A stretch of DNA of 64,000 nt from Oscillospiraceae bacterium. GTDB lineage: Bacteria; Bacillota; Clostridia; Oscillospirales; Oscillospiraceae. The position numbers and the translations under genes are program-made. The stretch is taken from contig CADBWQ010000011.1 in the NCBI GenBank assembly GCA_902798545.1, positions 1 to 64,000 on the forward strand, given 5' to 3'. The notes under the pieces were generated by a model. The model ran no database searches and had not been told where the DNA came from. It saw only the letters and a list, made by a program, of their open reading frames with translations. Shown here in pieces: positions 53,208-60,481 of the stretch (positions are counted from its first letter, which is position 1; the number at the start of each line of letters is the position of its first letter).

Positions 53208-53318
53208 CATATTCCAGTATAAATTTGCCATAAGGCGGGCTGAGGCCGCACAAGTGTCCCAGATGAAGGGCAGTCTCACCTCTGCGTTCGCGTTTTTGAC
53301 CCTCTGGAAAAGAATCAT
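53172..53318 (-). CDS. 48-codon pyr leader peptide
   Basis: A short ORF between two terminators in the pyrE leader. It starts with ATG eight bases after a strong GGAGG (53326-53330) and ends at TGA inside the second terminator. The product begins MILFQRVKNANAEVRL and ends TQTSLRG; it has no similarity I recognise and no signal peptide, so the act of translation is likely what matters, as for the 44-codon pyrL leader before enterobacterial pyrBI. It is not counted as a structural gene. Whether it is translated is inferred from RBS, stop position and terminator overlap. Confidence 0.7.
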   Translation of the reverse strand: MILFQRVKNANAEVRLPFIWDTCAASARLMANLYWNMPGFCTQTSLRG

Positions 53319-53330
53319 ACACTTTCCTCC

Positions 53331-53362
53331 AAAATACAAAAGCCTCACCGAAACGGCAAGGC
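53331..53362 (-). terminator. First attenuator: PyrR-type terminator
   Basis: On the minus strand GCCTTGCCG pairs with CGGTGAGGC (nine pairs, two G-U) around TTT, followed by TTTTGTATTTT. Its left arm CCTTGCCG is fully complementary to CGGCAAGG in the upstream PyrR-like site, which gives the mutually exclusive antiterminator. Confidence 0.88.
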
Positions 53363-53393
53363 CAAATGAACGGGACATTATCCCGCTGTCAAT

Positions 53394-53421
53394 CTCTTCA
53401 TCCTTGCCGATCTCTCTGGGT
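53394..53421 (-). promoter_or_regulatory. PyrR-binding RNA element (anti-antiterminator)
   Basis: On the minus strand the early transcript reads CCCAGAGAGAT then CGGCAAGGAT, close to the conserved CCAGAGAGG...AAGGAT loop of Bacillus pyr leaders bound by PyrR with UMP. CGGCAAGG (53402-53409) can instead pair with the left arm of the first terminator. The pyrR gene itself is not in the window. Match judged from memory, not aligned. Confidence 0.8.
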
Positions 53422-53439
53422 CGCCTTAAAGATGTGCTG

Positions 53440-53468
53440 ATTATATAGGCAGAATGGAGCTTTGTCAA
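53440..53468 (-). promoter_or_regulatory. Perfect consensus promoter of the pyr-pur operon
   Basis: TTGACA (53468-53463), 17-base spacer, TATAAT (53445-53440) on the minus strand, all twelve positions consensus. Transcription would start near 53433, just before the PyrR-like element, leaving a leader of about 290 bases to pyrE. The high basal strength fits control by attenuation. Confidence 0.93.
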
Positions 53469-53553
53469 TCGGCGAATTATACAAACTCTTGTACGGTGAG
53501 AGGCGCATTTTTGCATTGCATGCGGGGTATGAGCAATGTTTCAATATACAGAG

Positions 53554-53579
53554 ACAGCGGCAGAAGAGGCTGCCGCTGT
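53554..53579 (-). terminator. Hairpin after the beta-helix protein gene
   Basis: ACAGCGGCAG pairs perfectly with CTGCCGCTGT around a six-base loop, 31 bases past the stop of the gene ending at 53610. The following CTCTGTAT is a poor T-run, so it may be a weak terminator. Confidence 0.6.
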
Positions 53580-53609
53580 TTAAAAGATATGGAGAAATGA
53601 TCCGTACTG

Positions 53610-54812
53610 TTACCAGGTACTGCCAGGAGCAGCGCCAAAGCTGCCGTGATTGTGCTGCCCACCTGGCCCCATTATACCACCGTCCGGCAAGCCGTTTAAG
53701 TCTCCGAAACTGTCCTGACGGCCTGCGTGCTCATACAGGGTGCTTCCGTCGGCTCCAACTGTGTCGTTGTTAAACTGACCGTCCTTTGCCATGTTTCCTC
53801 GTCCGCCCCGGCCCATTCCGCCCATCATCTGACTTGGAATCGTATCGACCTGCTGACCGTTCACAATGACTGTGCCTCCCGTGAAAGACACCTGACCGTC
53901 ACAATCAAAACTGGAACTGCCTGTGATGTCAATGGACCCGCCGGTTATAATCAGACTGCCATTGGAATCAATGCCGTCGGTATCACCGGGACCCATAGCA
54001 ATGCTGATGCTCCCGCCGTTGATTTCCACTCCCGGACTCAATGTATCAGAGTTCCAGGTGGCGTTGATGCCGTCGTCTCCGGCCTGAATGCTGACAGAAC
54101 CGCCGTTTAACAGCACATAAGTTGCTTCCATTCCTTCAGTACCCGCATTGAGGCTGAGAATACCGTCTTCTACTGTAAGGGTGTCATTGGCACTCAGCGC
54201 CTTCCGGCCGGCTGTCACGGAAAGATTTCCACCCTTGATCTTCAGGTCATCCTTGCTGACAATCCCATGTCCGTCCGGTGTGTTCACAGTGAGGCTGCCG
54301 CCTCCGCTGACAGTCAGATCGTCTTTGGAAAAGACGACTGCGTCAACATTGTTTTCATCAGTCTGTACAAAGCTTCCGGCGGTAGTGAGGGTGTTGCTGC
54401 TGCCATCGGCGAGCCTGAGTACAACCTTATCTGCAGAGACAACATAGATGGCTGCGGAATCGGGATTTGTAATTGAAACACCGTTCAGAATAAGGCGAAC
54501 CTTACTGTCGCTGTCGGTCTCGACACGCAGCTGCCCGGAAGAAAGTGATCCGCTTACATGGTAGCTGCCTGTTTCAGTGATGGTGATGCGGCTTCCGGTG
54601 ACAGTCACGGTACTGCAGTCGCTGCTGCTCCCGCTGTCGCTGAGGACAATATTGTATTCCGGAAGTGATTCCTCTTCGGGGCTGCCTGTGCTCTCTGCAC
54701 TGGCGCTGTCTTTGAACATGACAATCATCAGGGAAAAGAAAAGACAGATTGTAAAGAAATAAGGGAGCGCACGCATTGCTGTGTCCCTGAGACTGCTGAT
54801 GGACTTGAACAT
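53610..54812 (-). CDS. Secreted beta-helix carbohydrate-binding-domain protein (DUF4353-like)
   Basis: A 400-residue exported protein (hydrophobic signal about 13-32). Most of it (about 45-310) consists of imperfect beta-solenoid repeats of the type GGSLTVNTPDGHGIVSKDDLKIKGGNLSV, with many Asn, Asp and Gly at turns; known members are labelled carbohydrate-binding and often belong to CotH/VTC gene sets. The C-terminal 80 residues are Gly-, Met- and Asn-rich (MMGGMGRGGRGN...GGIMGPGGQHNHGSFG) and probably disordered. Start at 54812 follows AAAAGGAG; a GTG at 54833 lies earlier. Last of a three-gene set with DUF4956 and VTC genes. Confidence 0.82.
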   Translation of the reverse strand: MFKSISSLRDTAMRALPYFFTICLFFSLMIVMFKDSASAESTGSPEEESLPEYNIVLSDSGSSSDCSTVTVTGSRITITETGSYHVSGSLSSGQLRVETDSDSKVRLILNGVSITNPDSAAIYVVSADKVVLRLADGSSNTLTTAGSFVQTDENNVDAVVFSKDDLTVSGGGSLTVNTPDGHGIVSKDDLKIKGGNLSVTAGRKALSANDTLTVEDGILSLNAGTEGMEATYVLLNGGSVSIQAGDDGINATWNSDTLSPGVEINGGSISIAMGPGDTDGIDSNGSLIITGGSIDITGSSSFDCDGQVSFTGGTVIVNGQQVDTIPSQMMGGMGRGGRGNMAKDGQFNNDTVGADGSTLYEHAGRQDSFGDLNGLPDGGIMGPGGQHNHGSFGAAPGSTW

Positions 54813-54829
54813 GTTATAGCATCTCCTTT

Positions 54830-55513
54830 TCACAGTTCGCCGTCCTCGCTGCGGGCAGCGAGATTGATTTCAAGATTACCGTTGCGGCAGCGGAGTTCAT
54901 CGATCATTGCTTTTTCCGTACCGGCTTCGCGCATACAGATTTCATAAGTAAGACGGTTCAAAGAACCAAGATTGGTGGTTCTGACACGGACAAGCTTTGC
55001 GCCGGAAGTGTACCGCGCGAAGATGTCGTCAAACAGACTGGCGTACTCCAGGTCTTCCGGGATGGTAATCTGCAGAGTCTTTTCCTGCTCAAGCATATTC
55101 TCGGCAAAAACAAGCCTGGTGAACAGAAAGAAGACAGCACAGATGACCAGTGTGAAGACAGCTGCCAGCAGAGGAAATCCCATCCCACAGGTAAGTCCCA
55201 GGGCCATGGCGATGAAGACAGAGAGAATCTCTTTTGCACTGCCCGGTGCCGAACGGAAACGCACGAGGGAGAAGGTACCGGCTACAGCGACTCCTGCACC
55301 GATACTGCCGTTAACCATCAGGATCACAACGGCAACCACAGCGGGCAGCAGAGAAAGCGTCAGGGCAAAGCTCTTGCTGCAATGCTCCACAGAACGATAA
55401 AGAAGCGCATAGACCAGACCAAGCACCAGGGCCGAGAATGTGATAAGCAGAAAAACGGGCAACGAGACACTCAGGCTGCCGCTGTAAAGGGAAGTAAGAA
55501 TAGAATCAAGCAC
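54830..55513 (-). CDS. DUF4956 membrane protein
   Basis: About 227 residues with four hydrophobic segments in the first 130 residues (near 15-38, 52-70, 75-90, 100-130) and a soluble C-terminal domain. The segment VNGSIGAGVAVAGTFSLVRFRSAPGSAKEILSVFIAMALGLTCGMG is the DUF4956 hallmark. Genes of this family travel with VTC-type polyphosphate polymerases, exactly as here, which suggests a membrane partner for them. GTG at 55513 has AGAGG eight bases upstream; a GTG nine bases earlier sits too close to it. Confidence 0.88.
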   Translation of the reverse strand: MLDSILTSLYSGSLSVSLPVFLLITFSALVLGLVYALLYRSVEHCSKSFALTLSLLPAVVAVVILMVNGSIGAGVAVAGTFSLVRFRSAPGSAKEILSVFIAMALGLTCGMGFPLLAAVFTLVICAVFFLFTRLVFAENMLEQEKTLQITIPEDLEYASLFDDIFARYTSGAKLVRVRTTNLGSLNRLTYEICMREAGTEKAMIDELRCRNGNLEINLAARSEDGEL

Positions 55514-56222
55514 AGGAAACACCTCTTGTATTGAAATTTGTCAGCATTGCTCTGTAGGCGGAGCCGTATTTTGAAAAGCTGGTTTTGCGAATACCTGCTT
55601 CGTCAAGTGCTGAGACCAGCCACATCGGGATGGATGACGCCGTCTTGATCTCCAGGAGAGATTCTCCGGCATTCAACAGTGCATGTCCGCAGGGAAGCGC
55701 CGAAAGACTGCAGTCTTCGTTCTGCCAGAGAATGTTGCGGTCAAAGGTAATACGCAGCTCCGGATCACTGCGATCGAACCATGCGTTCCGGTCATAGTTG
55801 ATATGCGCCGCCGGTGTCAGATCCTGGTAGGAAAGGCAGAACCAGTCGATTTCCCTGCCAATCTGTGAATTCTGCGGCATGGGAATCTCCCGGCGCATGA
55901 AGGCTTCCGCCTCGCTGAGCGGGAGAGAAATCCGCCGTTTGTAAACGACGCCTTTGTATTTCTTCTTCAGTTCCAGAAAAACCGGATCGTCTTCATAAGC
56001 AGGACCGTAGCTGCGCATGCGGATTTTCTCCTTATATACAGGATGATCCAGAGAGCGGCGGACCAGCAGATAGTCCGGAGTATCATAATAGATATTGCAG
56101 ATCGTGCTCTCTCCGTGTTCATCGGGGCGCATCCTGGATTTGATTACACGCTCCAGCATAGAACGCTGCCTGCTGTTTAGTAGAAACTTCATCTCGTGGC
56201 GTTCAAAAATGGCACCTGCCAT
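55506..56222 (-). CDS. VTC-domain protein, probable polyphosphate polymerase
   Basis: A 238-residue protein with the tunnel fold of the yeast Vtc4 catalytic domain, which makes inorganic polyphosphate from ATP. Charged tunnel motifs are in order: FERHEMKFLL, IYYDTPDY, YKEKIRMRSYG, FLELKKKYKGVVYKRR, INYDRNAWF, ITFDRNI, LLEIKT and the C-terminal FSKYGSAY. No membrane helix; the DUF4956 partner, overlapping its 3' end, may anchor it. RBS GAGGTG. Upstream are two 11-bp-spaced direct repeats that could bind a response regulator. Confidence 0.9.
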   Translation of the reverse strand: MAGAIFERHEMKFLLNSRQRSMLERVIKSRMRPDEHGESTICNIYYDTPDYLLVRRSLDHPVYKEKIRMRSYGPAYEDDPVFLELKKKYKGVVYKRRISLPLSEAEAFMRREIPMPQNSQIGREIDWFCLSYQDLTPAAHINYDRNAWFDRSDPELRITFDRNILWQNEDCSLSALPCGHALLNAGESLLEIKTASSIPMWLVSALDEAGIRKTSFSKYGSAYRAMLTNFNTRGVSCA

Positions 56223-56267
56223 GACCTTGTCACCTCATTCCTTATGTTGCACTCAGGATAACAGGCG

Positions 56268-56286
56268 AAACTTAGAGCAAACTTAG
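56268..56286 (-). promoter_or_regulatory. Direct repeats with 11-bp period before the VTC operon
   Basis: AAACTTAG at 56268-56275 and 56279-56286 (CTAAGTTT on the coding strand) repeat with an 11-base period, the usual spacing of OmpR/PhoB-family binding sites. They lie 46 bases upstream of the VTC start. No clear promoter hexamers were found. Confidence 0.4.
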
Positions 56287-56353
56287 GAAAAGCAGATGAA
56301 AATATGAAAAAAATGAAAACACAGGGCATCTGTCTTAAAAAGCAGTCGACCAG

Positions 56354-56395
56354 ACAAAACCCCCGGTGGAATGATTTCTCATTCCACCGGGGGTT
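56354..56395. terminator. Strong bidirectional terminator
   Basis: AACCCCCGGTGGAATG pairs perfectly (16 bp) with CATTCCACCGGGGGTT around a six-base loop, with AAAA on the left. Serves the zinc-ribbon gene ending at 56430. Confidence 0.88.
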
Positions 56396-56429
56396 ACAGG
56401 ATCGCAGGATGAACCCGTACAGTTTGAAC

Positions 56430-57563
56430 TTATCCGAGGCTTTCTACACCGGCAGCCATATAGGAATCGGTGATCTTCTGCGCCTCTTCGGTATAGACCG
56501 CATTCAGCTTATCCGCCCACTGAGAATATTCGGAGTAATCGCCGGAGCCATGGATCCACATGTAATCCGCCATTTTTTCGATACCTTCGTTTGAGATATC
56601 GGAAAGCTTGGAGATCTTTGCGTTGTTGATCTCTGCAAGACCGGTGATCCCACCGGTGTTGGATGCCGCTTCGCGGTTGAACTCCTCAATCAGACCCGGC
56701 GTTGCATCCCGAAGCTTTCCGGCATATTCCTCATAGATCTGGCTGTACCCTTCTGCGTTTGGAGAATCCTCTGCGGCTGACTCCACAGAAGGATTCTCTG
56801 AAGGAACAGCAGGATCAGCGCTCTCCTGCACAGCAGGATCAGCAGATTCAGGGGTTGTGCTTTCGGCAGGTGCCCCCGGCTCGTTGTTTGCATTCTCAAC
56901 AGAGGAAAGAATCTGCACCCAGTTGGAGACCTGTTCTTTCACGCGGGACGGAACAACCTTACCGATGATATCCTTCGGCAGAAACATTGCGCATCCGGCC
57001 GCCAGAACAAAAAGCGTGCAGATCACCTTTGCAAAGATGTGCTTCTTTTTTCGGGGATGAGAGGATTTCTGCGGAGCGTTGTGCGGGCGGACCGTATAGC
57101 GATAAACCTGAACAGGCGCACTCTTCGAATTATCAAACTGCCTCGTCCGACGCTGTTCACCGGTCTCAATGACGACAATATGTTTTCCGTACTGGACAGG
57201 ATATTTTTTCCTGGAATCATATTCCAGAGTGCCGACGTAGTCATTGTCGATATAAATCTCCGAAGGCATGATAAGCGCTTCGTCATCGGCAATTCTCACG
57301 AGTTCGATATAGACTTCGGGCTCAGATGCTATCTCAGCTTCAGGCGGGAGCGTCAGGACAGCCTCTTCCAAAGGTCCCGTGCGAAGCTCCCGTCCGGCTG
57401 TATCAGGTGTGTCAGGGGCCGGCTCAGCGATGCCGGGAGCCGCGGCAACAGGCTGTTCAGAATCCTGAGGTTCTTTGCCTGCGTCGCCGAAGGCATAACC
57501 GCAATTTGAGCAGAAATTGCTTTTGTTGCTGCAGATCTCACTGCATTTTGGACAAGTTTTCAT
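56430..57563 (-). CDS. Zinc-ribbon single-pass membrane protein, unknown function
   Basis: A 377-residue protein. Residues 1-25 are a zinc ribbon (CPKC...CSNCGYAFG). A Pro/Ala/Glu-rich linker (about 28-75) leads to a small beta domain (about 80-160, IYIDNDYVGTLEYDSRKKYPVQYGKHIVVIETG) like PEGA or other carboxypeptidase-regulatory-like folds. A basic stretch (HPRKKKHIFAK) precedes one membrane helix (about 178-194). The outside part has an acidic Ser/Pro/Glu-rich low-complexity stalk (about 222-265) and a helical end domain. Such zinc-ribbon anchored proteins are common in Clostridia; function unknown. RBS GGAGGAG upstream. Confidence 0.75.
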   Translation of the reverse strand: MKTCPKCSEICSNKSNFCSNCGYAFGDAGKEPQDSEQPVAAAPGIAEPAPDTPDTAGRELRTGPLEEAVLTLPPEAEIASEPEVYIELVRIADDEALIMPSEIYIDNDYVGTLEYDSRKKYPVQYGKHIVVIETGEQRRTRQFDNSKSAPVQVYRYTVRPHNAPQKSSHPRKKKHIFAKVICTLFVLAAGCAMFLPKDIIGKVVPSRVKEQVSNWVQILSSVENANNEPGAPAESTTPESADPAVQESADPAVPSENPSVESAAEDSPNAEGYSQIYEEYAGKLRDATPGLIEEFNREAASNTGGITGLAEINNAKISKLSDISNEGIEKMADYMWIHGSGDYSEYSQWADKLNAVYTEEAQKITDSYMAAGVESLG

Positions 57564-57592
57564 CGTTCACTCACTCCTCCGTCAACGGGACA

Positions 57593-57937
57593 TTATTTCG
57601 CAAACAGGAAAAGCAGATTAATGACATCCAGCGCGAGGCAGATCCAGGTCCAGGGCCGGAGCTCAGGAATGTTCCCTCTGAAGAGAACACCTGCAACGGT
57701 GGCGAGGGAGAGAAGAAGAATACAGAACATTTCGCCTCCGACTCCGCTGCTCCTGAAAGTGAAAGTCATTGTCAGTCCGCAGATGGACATGAGGGCAATT
57801 ATGATGATGGCGATGGTGCCGCTGACCTCCAGCGGTTTGAAAAGAGCGTTGCCGCTTCCCAGAAAAAAAGACTGGAAGGCAACGAAACCTGCGAGCAGGA
57901 TACAGAGAATTCCAAGGATCAGCTTGATGATCTTCAC
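57593..57937 (-). CDS. Small four-helix membrane protein
   Basis: 114 residues with hydrophobic segments at about 4-24, 38-58, 66-86 and 95-113. I do not recognise a named family, though the layout resembles small clostridial membrane proteins found beside zinc-ribbon proteins. GTG start with AAGGGA nine bases upstream. The zinc-ribbon gene starts 29 bases downstream on the same strand, so both are probably one transcript from the promoter at 57990-58018. Confidence 0.75.
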   Translation of the reverse strand: MKIIKLILGILCILLAGFVAFQSFFLGSGNALFKPLEVSGTIAIIIIALMSICGLTMTFTFRSSGVGGEMFCILLLSLATVAGVLFRGNIPELRPWTWICLALDVINLLFLFAK

Positions 57938-57989
57938 AATATCATTCCCTTCGAATAACGGTATGTTAACTTGACGGTTCGTGAAAGTT

Positions 57990-58018
57990 ATTATAACTTA
58001 TTTTTCCTGCAGCTGCAA
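57990..58018 (-). promoter_or_regulatory. Promoter of the small membrane protein/zinc-ribbon operon
   Basis: On the minus strand TTGCAG (58018-58013), 17-base spacer, TATAAT (57995-57990). Confidence 0.75.
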
Positions 58019-58101
58019 TAAAAAATAAAGCGAACCAGGAGGAATCCGACCGTTATTGAGCCAAACCGGTACGGCTTCGACGGAAACGATAAATGAGAGC
58101 A

Positions 58102-58135
58102 GAAGAAAGAAGACCGCCTTTTTAGGAGGCGGTCT
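58102..58135 (-). terminator. Terminator of the pyrC-carB-pyrK-pyrD-pyrF operon
   Basis: On the minus strand AGACCGCC pairs with GGCGGTCT around TCCTAAAAA, followed by TCTTTCTTC. Six bases after the pyrF stop. Confidence 0.82.
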
Positions 58136-58140
58136 CGTCA

Positions 58141-58839
58141 TCAGCAGAATTCTTTCACGCAGCGCTGCCAGGCGGCAACCGGGTCTGCAGCTGATGTAAT
58201 CGGGCGTCCAACCACGATGTAATCACTGCCCAGAAGCTTCGCGTCTCCAGGCGTAGTGACGCGTTTCTGGTCGCCTTTGTCGCCGTCAGCAAAGCGAACG
58301 CCTGGGGTCACGGTAAGAAAGTTTGCTCCACAGGCGCTGTGGACCTTCCCCGCTTCCAATGGGGAGCAGACCACGCCGTCAAGCCCTGCAGCGGATGCAT
58401 TCTTTGCATAGTGAATGACGACTTCATCCAGCTGACGAGGAATCAGTAGCTCATGCTCCATGGCAGACTGATCGGTGCTGGTCAGCTGGGTTACTGCGAT
58501 GAGCAGCGGACGGGAACCGTCCGGCCTTGTCAGCCCTTCCAGCGCAGCCTCCATCATAGCCCTTGTTCCTGCGGCGTGAAGATTGACAATATCCGCACCG
58601 AGACCAGAGAGAACGCGCATGGCCTTTTTTACGGTATTGGGAATATCATGGAGCTTGAGGTCCAGAAACACCCGGTGGCCACGGTTTTTCAGCGTCCGGA
58701 CGATCTCCGGCCCTTCTGCGTAATACAGCTCCATCCCGATTTTCAGAAATGGGCGTTCATCGCAGAAGCGATCCAGAAAATGCAGTGTTTCGTCAGCGGA
58801 AGCAAAATCGCAGGCAATAATGACATCTCTATTTTGCAT
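58141..58839 (-). CDS. pyrF: Orotidine-5'-phosphate decarboxylase
   Basis: Last step to UMP. The 232-residue protein is of the long bacterial type I group: [35 protein letters not shown], the catalytic block [16 protein letters not shown], and [23 protein letters not shown] with VVGRPIT at the phosphate site. Overlaps pyrD by 11 bases; last gene of its operon. Confidence 0.97.
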   Translation of the reverse strand: MQNRDVIIACDFASADETLHFLDRFCDERPFLKIGMELYYAEGPEIVRTLKNRGHRVFLDLKLHDIPNTVKKAMRVLSGLGADIVNLHAAGTRAMMEAALEGLTRPDGSRPLLIAVTQLTSTDQSAMEHELLIPRQLDEVVIHYAKNASAAGLDGVVCSPLEAGKVHSACGANFLTVTPGVRFADGDKGDQKRVTTPGDAKLLGSDYIVVGRPITSAADPVAAWQRCVKEFC

Positions 58840-59746
58840 GAGCTCCTCCTATGATCTCTTTCAGACTGCTGATACCATAATTTTTCATTGTTTTCGGAAG
58901 TGCCGAGATAATCTTTGGGCAGGCGAAGGGGTCGCGAAGATTGGCAGCACCGACCTCGACCGCCGTCGCACCGGCCAGCATCATTTCAATGACATTTTCC
59001 GCACTGGAGATGCCGCCCAAACCAACAACAGGGATCCTGACAGCTTCATACACCTGCCAGACGGCCCTCAGCGCGACAGGGAACACGGCCGGACCTGAGA
59101 GCCCTCCCGTCGTATTTGCCAGGACAGGGCGGCGCGTCTTCAGGTCAATGCGCATGGCGGTCACCGTGTTAATCAGGCTGAGGCCGTCAGCACCTGCGTC
59201 TTCACAGGCTTTTGCAATCGCAGCAATATCTGTCACGTTCGGTGTGAGCTTCATGATGACGGGCTTTGTGGTAACTTCTTTGACAGCACGGGTCACAGCT
59301 GCGGCCTGACAGGGGTCGGTGCCAAAACTCATGCCGCCACCGTGCACATTGGGACAGCTGATGTTGACCTCAAGCCAGCCGATCTGTTCTTCCTGATCCA
59401 GCTTTGCACAGGTTTCGGCATAGTCTTCAATGGAAAAGCCGCTGACATTTGCCATGACCGGCTTGTGAAACGACCTCTTGAGTCTGGGCAGTTCTTCTGC
59501 GATCACCCGGTTAACACCCGGATTCTGAAGACCGACGGCGTTGAGCATGCCGTCCGGAGACTCGGCAATCCGTGGAAGGGGATTGCCTTCTCTGGGATTG
59601 CGAGTTGTTCCTTTGAAGGAAAAACTTCCCAAAATATCCAGATCGTACAGCGCGGAAAACTCTGCACCGTAACCAAAAGTCCCGGAGGCGGGAATGATGG
59701 GATTGCCCAGCTCAATCCCGCAGAGTGTGACACTCAGTTCTCCCAC
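58829..59746 (-). CDS. pyrD: Dihydroorotate dehydrogenase, catalytic subunit (class 1B)
   Basis: FMN enzyme oxidising dihydroorotate, coupled to NAD through PyrK. The 305-residue protein shows [62 protein letters not shown] (Cys as active base in class 1B), KLTPNVTDI and [25 protein letters not shown]. Overlaps pyrK by 13 bases and pyrF by 11. Confidence 0.97.
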   Translation of the reverse strand: MGELSVTLCGIELGNPIIPASGTFGYGAEFSALYDLDILGSFSFKGTTRNPREGNPLPRIAESPDGMLNAVGLQNPGVNRVIAEELPRLKRSFHKPVMANVSGFSIEDYAETCAKLDQEEQIGWLEVNISCPNVHGGGMSFGTDPCQAAAVTRAVKEVTTKPVIMKLTPNVTDIAAIAKACEDAGADGLSLINTVTAMRIDLKTRRPVLANTTGGLSGPAVFPVALRAVWQVYEAVRIPVVGLGGISSAENVIEMMLAGATAVEVGAANLRDPFACPKIISALPKTMKNYGISSLKEIIGGAHAK

Positions 59747-60465
59747 AGCAGCTCCTCCTTCCGGAATACAGGCCCGTCCTTACAGACCCGCTTCATGCCG
59801 TCCCGGGTCTTCCTGGCACAGCCCATGCAGACACCGAATCCGCATCCCATGCGCACATCGAAAGCAACCTGAGCGTCTGACCCGTCCCGGCGCAGAAGCT
59901 CCATCATCATTGCTTCAGAACCGCAGGCGTATATATAGTCGTGCGGCATTTTCTCAAGTTCTTCAAATAAATCGCTGGCATATTGTGTGTCGAACCCGTC
60001 AAACAGATCTGCGCCGAAACGGTCATGGGCCTCACGGAAGCCAAGCAGAATACGGGGATATACTCCGGACTCCCGCAGCCGCCTGGCTAGACCGACAAGA
60101 GGGGAAAGACCTGTCCCGCCGCCGACCAGAACCGGTGCTGCCGCTCCAGACTCTAACTGAAAGCCATTGCCAAGCCCTGTGAGTACGGGCAGCTCCACAC
60201 CACAGGAAAGTCCGTGCAAAAGCGCGGTCCCTTCCCCGACCCGGTCGATGATCACGGAGAAACTCTCGCTGTCCCAGTCGCAGACCGAGAAAGGTCTGCG
60301 AAGGAACATACCGGGCAGCTCAACAGAGACAAACTGACCGGGAGCCTTGATTGAGGAGGTATCACCCGTGAAGCGGAGAAGATGTACTCGATCCGTGAGG
60401 ATCCGATTTTCCGTCAGGCAGAAAACCGAGTCATGCGGTACATTCTGCTTCAAGTTTGTTTTCAT
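59734..60465 (-). CDS. pyrK: Dihydroorotate dehydrogenase electron-transfer subunit
   Basis: FAD/[2Fe-2S] protein passing electrons from PyrD to NAD. The 243-residue protein has an FAD-binding beta barrel (about 20-105, with GMFLRRPFSVCDWD), an NAD domain (GGGTGLSPLVGLARRL, YACGSEAMM) and C-terminal cluster ligands CGFGVCMGCARKT followed by KRVCKDGPVF (CxxxxCxxC...C). Starts 16 bases after carB. Confidence 0.95.
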   Translation of the reverse strand: MKTNLKQNVPHDSVFCLTENRILTDRVHLLRFTGDTSSIKAPGQFVSVELPGMFLRRPFSVCDWDSESFSVIIDRVGEGTALLHGLSCGVELPVLTGLGNGFQLESGAAAPVLVGGGTGLSPLVGLARRLRESGVYPRILLGFREAHDRFGADLFDGFDTQYASDLFEELEKMPHDYIYACGSEAMMMELLRRDGSDAQVAFDVRMGCGFGVCMGCARKTRDGMKRVCKDGPVFRKEELLWEN

Positions 60466-60481
60466 ATCAGTTCATATCAGA

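Noticed and set aside
53318-53516. Longer version of the pyr leader ORF starting near 53516
   Set aside because: Its first half lies upstream of the promoter start and has no RBS; only the part from 53318 is on the transcript with a Shine-Dalgarno.
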